Positions 1-11,680 of a stretch of 64,000 nucleotides of DNA are shown piece after piece. How positions within the stretch are numbered: position 1 is the first letter of the stretch; every line of letters starts with the position of its first letter. Both the position numbers and the translations under genes were made by a program. The notes beneath the pieces were generated by a model. That model worked only from the letters and a program-made list of their open reading frames with translations, ran no database searches and was not told the origin of the DNA. The DNA comes from Elmis aenea (lineage: Eukaryota > Arthropoda > Insecta > Coleoptera > Elmidae), in NCBI GenBank assembly GCA_947652605.1, contig OX393576.1, forward strand, positions 48,398,966-48,462,965, in the 5' to 3' direction.

Positions 1-55
1 AGCAATTTAAAAAGTGCCCATTGGGATGTGACAAAATAATAAATTATATAGAAAA

Positions 56-761
56 TATTACATTGCCCGGGTATTATGAATAATGCTGGAAATCGAGTGG
101 GCAATTTAAGAAAATTTTTATTCATATTTCTCTACATACAAAAATAAGAAGATATTATATTAAAACAAATTTTTAAATAACTAACAAACAAATAAAGAAA
201 CAAACTGGTGGTGATAAAATAAGTATAAAATATACGTATGCCTAACTAAAAAAAACATATTAGGTATGTACTTGCAAATACATATGTAGTAGGCATAATG
301 TGAATACCGGCATTTTATAAAACGCCTAGGCATTTTATAAAAATCCTGCAAAACGAGCATCTCGTGTTTTGACTAGGCAAATAATAAAATGCCGGCCTAA
401 TTGTTTTTAAGAAAAACAAACCTATTAGCTTCATTTTTATTATTTATTTTAAAAAAAATCTTTAACCAACCTTTAACGTAACCCTCTACTACTGACCAAA
501 TGAATGAGGGTCAGGTTAAAGGTTGGTTAAAGCTTTTTTTTTGTATGAACACAAATGTATGGGTTTAAGAAAAGTCATAATTTGCTCCTTTTGCCGGCTT
601 TTTATAAAATGCCTAGGCGTTTTGTAAAAAGCCGGATTTCACATTATGCCTACGACACAATATACACACAAAAAAATGAAATCCTAGAGTTTCTATTTAT
701 TTTTTAATTAAAGTGACCAGAGAAATAATAGCAGTATTTATAATGACCGGGCAATGTAATA
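56..761. repeat. Outer inverted repeat enclosing a palindromic MITE
   Basis: A 15-bp word (ending in TTGCCCGG) at 56-70 is repeated perfectly in reverse complement at 747-761, and weaker inverted similarity continues inward (71-90 against 725-746). The pair encloses the palindrome at 289-653. It is probably an older non-autonomous DNA transposon that received the inner element, or the outer arms of one composite foldback. Similar 'gcaat..aataaattgcc' words recur to about 860, so the true edge is unclear. Confidence 0.5.
289..653. mobile_element. Palindromic MITE with repeated TATAAAA modules in its arms
   Basis: The ends GTAGGCATAATGTGAA (289) and its reverse complement (638-653) are perfect inverted repeats. 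Each arm carries alternating copies of a 'gccggcattttataaaa / gcctaggcattttataaa' module. The centre holds a second inverted repeat (about 460-535) in which 'ctttaaccaacctttaac' pairs with 'gttaaaggttggttaaag'. No coding capacity was seen. The family is not recognised. Confidence 0.7.
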
Positions 762-1267
762 AATCATCCTAGATTGTCGTAGGCAAATACAAAATTATTA
801 AATTGCCTGATTTTATCGGTCATTATTTATTATGACCAAGCATTATGGTAACTGCCCTGAATAATCGAATTGACCGTAACATATCTTTTAATTCATCCTG
901 TTTCACACTGGCAAGTTAAAGAAAAAAAGGTCCTCTAGTTGTTTTTAATCCGTTCCGTTTTACAGTGGTGACTTGTTTCAATAAATGGTTATCCCTTTAA
1001 TTTCTCCGTGTCCCCTTCAGATATTTGGGGAGCCCTTTGGAAGGCGTCCCACACAGGTTGAAAACCACTGCACACTTGCTCTGGATACTACACCATTACA
1101 AGAATTATTTAAATTCAGACCAATTATTCATTTCCAGATTCATTTAAATTTGGGCTATAAGAAGTTGAATAAAAGTATTTACAATATAAGAGGAGGAGGG
1201 GTTACAAAAAGAACAATGGTTCTTTCTTTACAAGTTACTTACGTTAGTAAAATTTTAATAATATGTC
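762..1267. other. AT-rich intergenic DNA
   Basis: It contains more 'gcccggcaat/aataaattgcc' type words up to about 860, then low-complexity AT-rich sequence. The open frame at 985-1311 runs into the hAT MITE at 1276 and has no recognisable protein, so it is not called a gene. Confidence 0.5.
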
Positions 1268-1275
1268 AGCTATAT

Positions 1276-1482
1276 CAGCGGTTGCCAAAGTGGTGGTCCG
1301 CGGACCACTAGTGGTCCGCGAGAAAATTTCGCTGGTCCGCAGAAAAATGTGGAATATACTTACTCATCATGTTAAGTTATGTTTTAAGATGCATTTAACA
1401 CTTAAAAAATCCTATTAGTGGTCCGCGGGATTTAAATTATGAATTAACTGGTCCGTGAGGTCAAAAAGTTTGGCGACCGCTG
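1276..1482. mobile_element. hAT MITE (207 bp) with 8-bp target duplication
   Basis: It starts CAGCGGTTGCC and ends with the partial complement GGCGACCGCTG. The perfect target duplication AGCTATAT is at 1268-1275 and 1483-1490. Four internal copies of GGTCCGCGG-like words lie in alternating orientation. The 8-bp duplication and the CAG..CTG ends are diagnostic of the hAT superfamily. It is non-coding. Confidence 0.9.
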
Positions 1483-1490
1483 AGCTATAT

Positions 1491-2439
1491 CATTTTCTAC
1501 AGTTTTTTTTTTGTGTATTTATTACTATTATTTTGATTGTAGCGGTTAGTCAAGGGTAACATTCGGTTAAATATTTCTTGATATTATGAAAATCCTCATT
1601 TAAATCTTAATCGCATATAAATGTACAAGTAAATATACAACTACCAAGCAATAACGATGAACATGGGCGTCCGCAGGGGGGGGGCAAATGGGGCACATGT
1701 TCCCCTCTGGGATCGAGTAAAATAAAATATGTGAAAGTGCTTGAAAAAACAAATCATAAAAATTAACAAAATTAATTAAAATTTTTCGTTTACCCTACAT
1801 AGTTTTGTTCTGATGCGTTTTTTAGTTTTTGGATTGTAAGTTTGCCTTTTATTTCGTGTTTTAAAAAAAATTGTTGCTGCACATCTTTTCAGGTGACTTC
1901 ACTTTCTTCTAGTCTCTGCCTCACTTCGTTTTTCCATTTTGTTCGGATTATATTTAACTAAAAAAAAATATGTTTATATTAACTCGTACAGCTTAGCAAC
2001 AACTTTTTGTTATTTTTTTGCAATGAGAGATTTAATTGAGGTGTATACACGTTTTTCCCATCCATCTCTTATGCAGCGTATTTATGAAGACTACGCTTTT
2101 ACAATTCAATGGCTGCTAAGAGCGGCAGTAAAAATGTCAACATGTAGTGACATTTTAGCTATTGCCACCTGCTGTTTTATTTAAGGAGAATTCTGATGAC
2201 GTATCTTTATAAACAGGAAAATAATATTTTATGTGCGAGGACTGGATTTTCAGAAAGCTTAATAGTATCTATATTCTTTAAAGTGTCTTGTATTATGCAA
2301 TAAATTATTAAAGATTTAGCACGGTGTAATTATTTATGATAGCCTGTAATTATTAGGAATATTTATTGAATATAAGATTTTATATAAACGCTTAGAAGTC
2401 GGTCATTAAAGTGCAGCTTGTGATGTATCAGGAACACAC
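1491..2439. other. AT-rich intergenic DNA with a solitary hAT-like terminus
   Basis: CATGGGCGTCCGCAGG at 1662 followed by a G-run matches the reverse complement of the right end of the MITE at 8995-9161, so this is a family member whose other end is lost or too diverged to see. The remainder is low-complexity AT-rich sequence without coding signal. Confidence 0.5.
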
Positions 2440-2870
2440 ACATACACAATTTGAGGGTAAAGAGTGAGCGTGTTTGGTAAATAACAATAAACACATTAGA
2501 ACCGACAACGTTGAAAAGAACTAGCATAGGAGCTGTTATTAGATACCGGACACCATGTCGTTAGCCATTTCCTTTCTTGTCAGTAAATTAGCTACGTAAC
2601 ATTCGAGTTATTTTTATAGCTCCAAAATGACAAGTGTTCATGTAGCTGTCCATGTAGTGGCTACTTTAGACTGTTGGTGTAAGAGAGAGCGCTACAGCCA
2701 TCATTAACGATAACCATCGCGCCTGCCAGGGTCCTTTCTAAGACAAATGAAGGTGCGAGCTGACAGCGAACCCATTTAGTCGGGAAGTCGTAATTATAAG
2801 GCGTGGTGCTGGCGCGTAGCTCCAAGTACTTGGCACTCTTGGGCAAACAAGGACGGAGACATACGATGCG
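2440..2870. promoter_or_regulatory. Candidate regulatory island upstream of noc
   Basis: Base composition rises and low-complexity runs vanish compared with both flanks. Words of regulatory type cluster here, including forkhead-like 'gtaaataacaataaaca' near 2476 and homeodomain-like 'cattaacgataacc' near 2700. There is no transposon end and no recognisable protein. An enhancer of the neighbouring noc gene is an inference; an unannotated exon or an old repeat are alternatives. Confidence 0.28.
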
Positions 2871-2879
2871 TTATTGTAG

Positions 2880-3400
2880 CTAGTCAACTTTTAAATTACT
2901 GGCCCCTTTAGAACTACATGATGAGGCATTAATTAAGATTTAATTTTTAATCGACGTTAACACGTCCGTAAGAACATATATTAAGGTGAAAATATCACCA
3001 ACCAAAATTAACATATCACTAATTTGACACTTTCAAGGAAAAAACCTCATTTGTATATGGTGTCTTAAAATGAGTGAATCGAAAGGAAACGGTATACATT
3101 TTGAACAAATATTGATATTGAATTCATATTAAATTTTAAGTAAAGAAGTTCGACCGCAGCCTTTACAATCGCTTCCAAACGACGTGTAAATGCCTTGCGA
3201 CTGTGTTTCTCAATCGTCGTATTATTTTAAAAATATGTATTTTTGTTAGTTCCTCTTTTCTTGCTAATGTAAACTTAAAAATACATTGATATCCGAAACT
3301 CATTTTTTTTTTAAATTATTTTTCTGATGATTTTTAATTCTCTTTGCGCCCCCCTTTAAATATTTTGCGCCCCACCGGTTAAGAATCACTGATTCGTCAC
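2880..3400. mobile_element. Remnant ending in a hAT terminus
   Basis: The right end GGTTAAGAATCACTG at about 3378-3392, preceded by GCGCCCCACC and GCGCCCCCC, is the reversed form of the common hAT end CAGTGRTTCTYAACC. A related end in the other orientation is at 56769. The two share flanking text ('tataaacttaaaaatatattg'), which shows one family. No left terminus was found here. The strand-minus text around 3150-3220 is weakly transposase-like, which is too little to name. Confidence 0.45.
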
Positions 3401-3634
3401 ATATTTTTTGAAGTAATTGCTTGAAATATTTAAAAGTCCAATGGATTGGCGACAGGGATAAAAAAGGCCTGAGAGAACCTTTGAGATAAATTCTGGAAAA
3501 TTGCTTTCAAACTAGGACTGATCGAATCTGGCAGAATACGATGATGTCGAGCCTTATTGGAAGACCTCATTATTAAACAACATTTTGGTGTGTTTGAGCA
3601 CATGCCATTGTAAAAAAACCTTCTTAAAATAGTA

Positions 3635-4550
3635 TACAGGGTGTCCCAAATTCGAGTAAATGCATGGGGATCTCGCTTATCTTAAGAGCTACGAGGTCGG
3701 TTAAATTAGGGCAAAGTTGCGAAATTAGATGCTCATTAATAATCCAAAGAGAAGTTGGAAATATCTCAAACGGTATCCGAGAAAATTAGGAAAAACTGGA
3801 AAATACGATTTTTGAAAATCGTCTATAACTCCTTTGGAGTATGAAATATTTTAAATGTGTAAAGACATTGCCCAAGCAACTTTTCAAGCCGAATCGAATA
3901 GTGGTCACAAATATTTTCTAGATCGATTCGTTTTTGTTTTATGACAACCAACTTTATTTTTTCTTATGGGCGCAATTTTTGCTATTTACATTATCAAATA
4001 GCATTTATTTTTCTAAATCCATTGATGTATCACACATAGTATTTTACTTTTTCTTTCATTGTGATATTTGAAAAAATACGTTTTAAACAATAACCATTAT
4101 AAATCAGGTAGGCCGGTCATTGTAGTTTATGTTGTTTTCATGACAACCGATCAACAAACTAAAAGTTTTAAAGGCCTGTTAGTCGTAAAAATGAACTTTA
4201 ATAACGAAGAAAAACGCGATATGCTGCCCATAAGAGAAAACAAAGTTGGTTGTCTAAAATAAAAACGAATCGATCTAGGAAAAATTTGTGACCACCATCC
4301 GATTCGGCATAAAAAGTTGCTTGGGCAACTTTTTTACACATTTAAAATATTTCAAACTCCAAAGGAGTTATAAACGATTTTCAAAAATGGACTTTTCAGT
4401 TTTTCCTAATTTTCTCGGATACCGTTTGAGATATTTTCAATTTCTCTTTGAATTATTAATGAGCATCTAATTTCGCAACTTTGCCCTAATTTAACCGACC
4501 TCGTAGCTCTTAAGATAAGCGAGATCCCCATGCATTTACTCGACCCTGTA
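3635..4550. mobile_element. Foldback element, TACAGGGTG family 1 (916 bp)
   Basis: It begins TACAGGGTGTCCCAAATTCG and ends CGACCCTGTA. The two arms (about 3635-3990 and 4200-4550) are long imperfect reverse complements, so the whole element can fold into one hairpin. The spacer is short. It has no transposase. TA-bounded ends fit a Tc1/mariner-type non-autonomous element, but the superfamily is inferred. A half copy of the same family lies at 40722-41330. Confidence 0.85.
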
Positions 4551-4930
4551 TAGCAATAATTTTTCAGACCATTTATTTACAAAAATGAGAGGTACCCGTT
4601 TCTCCCATGAAATTCACCCTCAAACCATGATGCAAAAGCCGATTTGGAATCTCTGAACAGCTCGGATGTTATAGATGCTGGCGGAGAAGATGATTTAGGC
4701 TATGTGAAATTGCTACAAGACAAACATTTTTTTATCAGAAATAAAGATCAGTAAAGCAGCAAGCTAATACTGAAGTTAGAAGGGTTGTATACAATTCAAA
4801 AAAGCGTGATAAGTAAATTAAAAGCTCTTTCAAAAGCAATATTTCGAAAAAGATTGTAATTACTGCACGAGAGACGTAAAATTAGATATTTTAGTATACA
4901 TATCACGTTAATAAAATTTATGTCACAGTA
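4551..4930. other. Spacer between two foldbacks with a short protein-like stretch
   Basis: In one + frame, about 4627-4755, the text reads as an uninterrupted acidic segment (DADLESLNSSDVIDAGGEDD then LGYVKLLQDKHFFIRNKDQ) ending in a stop. I do not recognise it. It may be a fragment of a mobile-element protein or chance. Confidence 0.2.
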
Positions 4931-6496
4931 TACAGGGTGCCCATTTTTCTAACCTGTTGTATGGGTAACTCCGTTAATATTAGAGATACAGAAACGTTTA
5001 AATTAGCAAATTTGTGCAGAATTTAAAGGGAAATCTGATGCCATTTTCAAATTTGACCTACGTCATCAACTTTTTGAAATATTTTGAAAAAACTGAAAAA
5101 GGTCGATTTTTTCAAACTTGAATAATTCCGTAACCATATAAGTTGGAACAAAAATAAAAATAGAATTTTATAGATATTTTTACGTAGATTTTAAATATGT
5201 TAACAAAATTTTCAAAGCACTCTCGATTTCCGAGTTATAGCACAAACTTACATTTTTTTAAATGGAAGTCATAGTTGGCTGTGGTATTATTAAAAAGGTT
5301 ATTTTCTTCTCGTTTCAATGATATAAGGTTTGTTATGCTTTACTCTTGTAGTTTTTCTTTAAATAAGCAAAAATCATTTTACATGTTCACAGCCTACTAA
5401 TAGATGGGAGTTATCCCGTGTTGATGTTCTTTTTTTTTCGATGTGACATTCAAGAGTTGTCTCTTATTGTTAGTGTAGCAGTTATTAGCCAGTTACAAAT
5501 TTTAAAAACAAAACCTCATAGTTTGTCAAAAAAAAATTATTGTTTGTTATACTGTCTCTCTCTCGTGTTGATCAAAATTTTTGTTTATTATAAATTTCAA
5601 AAACAATGCTTTTTAATGAAAAAATATTATCAGGCTTTTTGGTATACCCGTATTTTTTTAAATTGGTTTCTAATAACGAAAATAATTTCTTTCTTGGTTG
5701 GCTCTTTTCCATAAATCTTTGCAAATACATGTCACTTGAATTTCTACTATTTTTATTACAAGCGTAGTAATAGAAAAGCATGTGGTTTTTTTCTTCATTA
5801 GGACACATTGTTTTTGAAATTTACAATAAACTCAATCAAATATTTTGACCAACACGAGAGAGAGATTTATACGTAAAACAAACAATAAATTATATTTGAC
5901 AAACTCTGAGGTTTTGTTTTTAAAATTTGTAACTGGCTAATAACTGCTACACTAACAATAAGAGACAACTCTTAAATGTCACATCGAAAAAAAAAAAGAA
6001 CATCAACACGGGATAACTCCCATCTATTAGTAGGCTGTGAACATGTGAAATGAGTTTTGCTTATTTAAAGAAAAACTACAAAAGTAAAGCATAACAAACC
6101 TTATATCATTGAAACGAGAAAAAAATATCCTTTTTAATAAGACCACAGCCAACTATGACTTCCATTTAAAAAAATGCAAGTTTGTGCTATAACTCGGAAA
6201 TCGAGAGTGCTATGAAAATTTCGTTAACATATTTAAAATCTACGTAAAAATATCTATAAAAGTCAATTTTTATTTTTATTCTAACTCATATGGTTACGGA
6301 ATTATTCAAGTTTGAAAAAATCGACCTTTTTCAGTTTTTTCAAAATATTTCAAAAAGTTGATGACATAGGTCAAATTTGAAAATGGCATCAGATTTCCCT
6401 TTAAATTCTGCACAAATTTGCTAATTTAAACGTGTCTGTATCTCTAAGATTAACGGAGTTACCCATACAACAGGTTAGAAAAATGGGCACCCTGTA
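4931..6496. mobile_element. Long foldback element, TACAGGGTG family 2 (1566 bp)
   Basis: It starts TACAGGGTGCCCATTTTTCT at 4931 and ends with the reverse complement at 6496. The arms are about 680 bases each (4931-5608 and 5806-6496) and highly similar, separated by only about 200 bases. The frames inside (5418-5714 +, 5572-5808 -) are by-products of the palindrome. Transcription through it would give a very long hairpin RNA. Confidence 0.9.
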
Positions 6497-6727
6497 TATA
6501 TATATTTTTTTTTAGCAGTTCTAGAATATATTGTTAAATAATGCATTTTATTTTCGTATCAAACGAGAAATTTAAAATAATGGTCAACATTTCTTTTGCA
6601 AAATTCTTTTAAATAGATAATAATAATTAATTGTAAACTACTTTTTGAGAGAGAAAATGTGACATGACTATGCAATATTCGATTTAGTAATTTTTGCCTT
6701 TATAAAAAAAAATCTTATGCCCTATAT

Positions 6728-6991
6728 CAGGGGTGCTCAAACTTTTTATGCAACGCCCCCATTTTTTTCAGCATGTCAACCTGCGCCCCCTTCAATTTTT
6801 TTCGCTTTGAAGTTAGCAGGCAACAATAATTTTCGAACAACCGATACGAAATATTACAGAAATACAACATTGCAAACAGAAAACATATATGAAATGGAAA
6901 AAAAAACTAAATTTTTTCTTTTAAAATTATATCATGGCTGTCATTGCGCCCCCTGCATCGTTCTTCGCGCCCCCTAATTTGCGCACCCCTG
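6728..6991. mobile_element. hAT MITE (264 bp)
   Basis: It begins CAGGGGTGCTCAAAC and ends TGCGCACCCCTG. The flanks CCCTATAT (6720-6727) and TCCTATAT (6992-6999) match at 7 of 8 positions, a target duplication with one later change. Subterminal 'gcgcccccc' words are repeated. The small open frame inside is not a gene. Confidence 0.85.
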
Positions 6992-6999
6992 TCCTATAT

Positions 7000-8994
7000 C
7001 TTGGAAAAAAGACTAATAACTTTTTTCATGAACTGCCTGAAATTTGGAAAAAACTGTAGCTTGCAATATTTGCTATCAAAGCCCTTTGTTGAATTTTAAT
7101 AGACGAAAATAAAAAACTTTAAAGTTTTTTTTTCTCTTTGTAAATTAATTAAATAATTCTGGGACAACCAAGTAACTTAATAACTAAAAGATTTTCAGAC
7201 CAAGATGTTTGTGTCTACTTCTGTGAAATTTTAACTTACTTCTTTTTGTTATTGTTGTTTTCTGGATTAAAAAATTAATTTAAAAAACAGTAAAACAAAA
7301 AACATATTAAAATATTACACACCACATTATCTAAAAAGCTCCTTCCATTAACGTTACAGGCAACATCAAAATAATCTCTTACCATATTTAGTGTTGATGG
7401 ACATTAAACAACTGATAAAAAAATATAATTGGAGGAAATTACACTGCTAGAACTAGATAATCATTAGTAGCCAACAGAACCAGCATGAACAGTAATACCT
7501 ATATTTATCTTTAAAAAAATAGGTCCCTGCAGTTTGTTTCACAAACCGACGATAGTAAATAGTAGACATGATTTATAAAACCTATCACAATCATTAAGAC
7601 AATTTGCAAAATAAAAATGAGCAAAATTAATACCGAACATTGTGGTTTACTATTTTGTTGTAACGCAAAACTACAATAAACGACATTACAATAATAGGCA
7701 ACCTTTTTGTTTATTTGGTAAATTGTTTCATTAATTAAGAGATTTATTTATTAACATGAATTAGCTTTAACAAAAATCATATTTTTTTGCGATACGTGTC
7801 TTTATCAGTTGCAGCCTTATTTATTATTATACAGGGTGTTCAATTAAAGCGTACTCTCTTCATATCTGGTTTGTTATTAAAAATAGAAAGAAAATTTACC
7901 AACACAATTTGTTGGAGATCTTGAGTTATAAACTAAATTTATTAACATGTGAATAATAAATAAATAACAAAGGAATCTACTAATGCAGAGACTAAAGTCT
8001 TGAAACTAAAAATAGATTTTTATCGCAAATAAAGTCATCTCACAAAAAAGAAGTAAATGTTAAAATAAAGTGATAGAGGCCTAGAGGCCGATTAAATATT
8101 TGAAATTTGAGTTTCTCCATGGGAGGAATTTGTATAACATAAAAACTAGAGTTTAAATTTTAATTTGGCAAAGTTCCTAAAACTCAGAAAAACCTAAAAA
8201 TGTGAGCGTGAAAGAACGTCCATAATTTTGTTTGTACAGTTTAAAAAAAAATTATACAAATATTTCTTAGGCAACTTTTGAGCTGCATCGAGTGACGATA
8301 AATAATTTTTTCGGCGTCCGTTTAAATAATCAGTTGTTTTCGATCATTTTTTAGGCTGGAAAATACATCTTTACCGGCCTAGGCCAGAAAATTGCTGGTT
8401 GCTATGGAGATAAGATGTTTTGTTGATTTGCGCTGTCAAACAAGCGTAGTTGTACCACCAATTTTCACCTGTCGTTTGTTAAGTTATTGTTTAATTATGG
8501 ATGATGGCGATAGTGATTTTTGTGTCAGATGCAGAAGAAATATTGTGCGTAACATACCCGTAAAGTATATTTATTGGACTCGTATGCTTCCAGGACTCGC
8601 CTACGGCTAGTCCCAGAACTATCTGCTCATACAGTTAAGTACCAAGTAAGTAAGTTGTTACGTAAAGAACTTTTCTAAATCAATTTTTTTTTATGGTGGT
8701 ATGTATTTTTTTCTGTGAGTAACATCACGCATTTTCCTTCGTTTTAGAATTTCATTAGATTAATTTTGGATTATAATTAGACATTTTTATTTTGTTGATT
8801 TTTGTTTACCTATTTATAATTAATAAGCTAAATCCCCACAATGGACTTGATTTCAGTGAGCCTGTGTACATTAGGTAGATTTACTTATACTTGAAACAAA
8901 TTTGGCGATATTCTTGAAATACTGCAAAATACTTTTTCGTTTATATCTAAACCGTTTACTCCAATGTTAAGCTAAATATTATTATTTTTGTGAG
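7000..8994. other. AT-rich intergenic DNA with one solitary foldback end
   Basis: A lone TACAGGGTGTTCAATTAAAG at 7831 has no matching right arm. Around 8360-8610 the sequence is less AT-biased, holds 'ggttgctatggagat' (resembles an RFX X-box) and an ATG-led 37-codon frame (8498-8610, starting MDDGDSDFCVRCRRN) that I cannot assign. I see nothing else supportable here. Confidence 0.4.
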
Positions 8995-9161
8995 CATAGG
9001 CGTCCATAGGGGAGGGCAAACGGGGCACTTGTCCCTCCCTGGAATCGAGCACTCCATTAATGACCAAATGGAAGAGGGTCGAGTTAAAAGTTCGTTAATA
9101 TTTTAATGCATTTCTTTGCAAGCTTTGCCTCCCCCTGGATAATTTTCTGCGGACGCCCATG
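8995..9161. mobile_element. hAT-like MITE (167 bp)
   Basis: The ends CATAGGCGTCC and GGACGCCCATG are inverted repeats. The flanks TTTGTGAG (8987-8994) and TTGGTGAG (9162-9169) match at 7 of 8. Internal text 'gaccaaatg.aagagggtc' (about 9061-9080) also occurs in the palindromic MITE at 289-653, which suggests a shared module. Confidence 0.75.
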
Positions 9162-9169
9162 TTGGTGAG

Positions 9170-9779
9170 TCACTTCGAATTCGAACTACCGAACTAAGTA
9201 GGTTAAATATGTAAGTAGATACATATTTTTTAAGTTTTTAACATCACTTAGATATTATCGCATTAATATAAACATTTTAATAAATTACGTGCATTAAAAA
9301 GTGATAACCTTCTTTTAAACTATACTTCCGAAATTAAGTACACGACTTTTTACGTATGTTTCGAGTTTTTGCGCTGTCTTTAAAAAACTGTAATTTGTTG
9401 TTATCGTTTTTGTCGTTCTTTTACATAATTTATAATTTTTAAACGTAAAGCGTTGACGTACGAAGTTTGTGTTTTGTTTATAAAATCGACAGAATTTAAG
9501 GCGATGGAAATAGTTTACGATGTTTATAATAATCGTTGTGGATACTACAATACAAGTTAATTTAATAAAAAATTAATTTAAGGTCTTTTAAGCTAATGCC
9601 TCTAAAATATACCAAGTAAAATTTTTTAGGGTCTTTGAACTTAAAAGCAGTCATTTTTAACATATTTACATAGGACGACCATTTAGTTTTGGCCTCAAAG
9701 CAACAAGACGGCAAATGGTTAATTATAAAAGTGTAAAAATTTCAAAGAAAACAAAACATTTGCAAGTTTACAAAATATA
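9170..9779. other. AT-rich intergenic DNA
   Basis: There is no transposon terminus, no long frame and no RNA gene. The text is of mixed complexity with a few TTAA and homeodomain-core words, at a density typical for its base composition. Confidence 0.5.
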
Positions 9780-11093
9780 TTCAGCGTGTTTCACTTTTCC
9801 GTTGGACACAATTATTGCTATCTCCGTAAATAATGAAAATACAAGGTTTGTTAAATGGGACAAAAGTTAGCTGTTTAGGAGTGTATTTTAAACAAGATCT
9901 TGTTTCGTAAAAAAAATCCATGGCTTGCGGGATACAACGAAAAAACCGAAATCGACCAAAATCTCGGCTACAGTTGCTAATACACAAAAATGCTAAAAGT
10001 AAAAATGTTTCTAGATTTTTTTTGCTGTACGATGACGATAGTCAGATTTTTATTTTTAAGTTACCGTGCGAGACATTTGACAAAACCAATTTTAATTAAT
10101 GATAAAATTCAACGTTGCCATGGAAAAACGTATAACCGACGCCAATTGTTTTATTTCCACCCTTGCTATTCTATTTCGTCACTTTCTAGCCCTTTTGGTG
10201 GACACAGACGTCTATATATGTCGTTGTCACGTTGCGGTAATACGACACAAAGTCTATACACGTCGTAAATATTTTCCTATATTTTGTCACAACGCGTATA
10301 GACGTCGCGATTTCTATTAGGGTATTATATAGTTTGAATCTTGTGTCACAACGCATAAACACTGCGGCCATGATTGGTGCAAATTTAAGGTTTTGTCATT
10401 ACCTTGAAAAACAAACAACGATATTAACATTATTTTATATGTGTCTCATTACGATCTCCAATGGAATATTTAGTGACCACCATAGGGCTAGACGGTGACA
10501 TTAAAACAAGTGTTTTGGGAAATTAAAATAAGCATAAATAATTAAAATAGTACAAATAAAATACATTCACACAGACAATTAATATGATTATTTTAATTTC
10601 GCATAACACTTGTTTTAATGTCACCGCCTAAAGAGTGACGGGATAGACTAGCAAGGGTATTTTTAAAACAATTGAAGTCGGTTATTGTTTTTTTTTCATA
10701 AGATTTTACATTTTTTAAAGTTATTTTGCTTATTTTTGAAAATAGACAAAATATTATATCATTGTAAAGAGATAAAAATATTCTTTAAATCTAATTTATA
10801 AATAAAAATCTGATTATCGCCATCTTATAGCAAATAAAATCTACAAAAAAAAAATTCTGTTATTTTTGTGTATTAGCAACGGTGGCTTAGTTATTTAAGT
10901 AATTATAAAAATTTGGATCAACTTCGGGTTTTTTGTTATACGCCCCCGCAAGCCATGAAATTTTTTAGCAAAATAAGATCTTGTTTAAAATATACTCCTA
11001 AATAGCTAACTTTTGTCTTCGTTAACCAACCTTGTAAATTCAATATTTATGGAGATAGCAATAGTGTCCCATGGAAAAGTGAAACACCCTGTA
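9780..11093. mobile_element. Foldback element, TACAGGGTG family 3 (about 1.3 kb)
   Basis: The left end has diverged (TTCAGCGTGTTTCACTTTTC). The right end is intact (reverse complement starts TACAGGGTGTTTCAC). The arms pair over at least 190 bases each ('ttagctgtttaggagtgta' at the left against the complement near 11000). A smaller palindrome is nested at 10493-10626. A patch of related 'gacgtctata..gtcgttgtcac' words lies at 10200-10370. Confidence 0.8.
10493..10626. mobile_element. Small palindromic MITE nested in foldback 3
   Basis: Inverted arms CGGTGACATTAAAACAAGTG (10493) and their complement end at 10626, 134 bases in all, with an AT-rich centre. The outer foldback text resumes on both sides. 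Target duplication is not clear. Confidence 0.65.
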
Positions 11094-11672
11094 TATATCA
11101 TTCGACTATCTTATAATTTAAACTACATAAACTAATATGATAAATGGGTTACTTTAACGGTTGACAAAGGTGTAATGTTCTATTTATTATATTCTTTGTC
11201 TCTGTTTTAATTAATTCGATAGTTTTGGCAATTCTCTTTAGCTAGGGACAATAAGTAAACAAAAACGGTTACTTCTACAACCTTTAAAATGCAATACTTT
11301 TGCATTAAATTCAAAATGAATGGTTACGCCATAATTAAGAATGACACACAAAAAAAAGAACCTAAAACTATTTAAATAAAGACATATTATATCTTAGGAG
11401 TATTAATTATTGTAAAACAATGAATTTGTATTTAAATTTAAATCTTCGGAAGCCATTGATAGAGGTCTCCTAATATGCTCTTTGCTAAAACATGGTAATA
11501 TTACTGATTTTAATATATCTGTAGTCTCTAGACTTTTTTCTTTTTTTTTTTAACAAAAATTTATATTACAAATACCTGATGATAAACAATTTACCAAAAA
11601 TAATTTTAAATTGCTGAAAATTTACCGAAATACATTAGAAAAGTCTTTATGAATGTCCAAGAACGTAACTTT
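11094..11672. other. AT-rich intergenic DNA
   Basis: No coding, repeat-end or RNA signal was recognised. This is the empty target-side flank of the hAT element that follows. Confidence 0.5.
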
Positions 11673-11680
11673 TCCGAAAG

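Noticed and set aside
3150..3220. Minus-strand text TIEKHSRKAFTRRLEAIVKA as a transposase tail
   Set aside because: Too short and no second conserved block; mentioned only as weak support for transposon debris.
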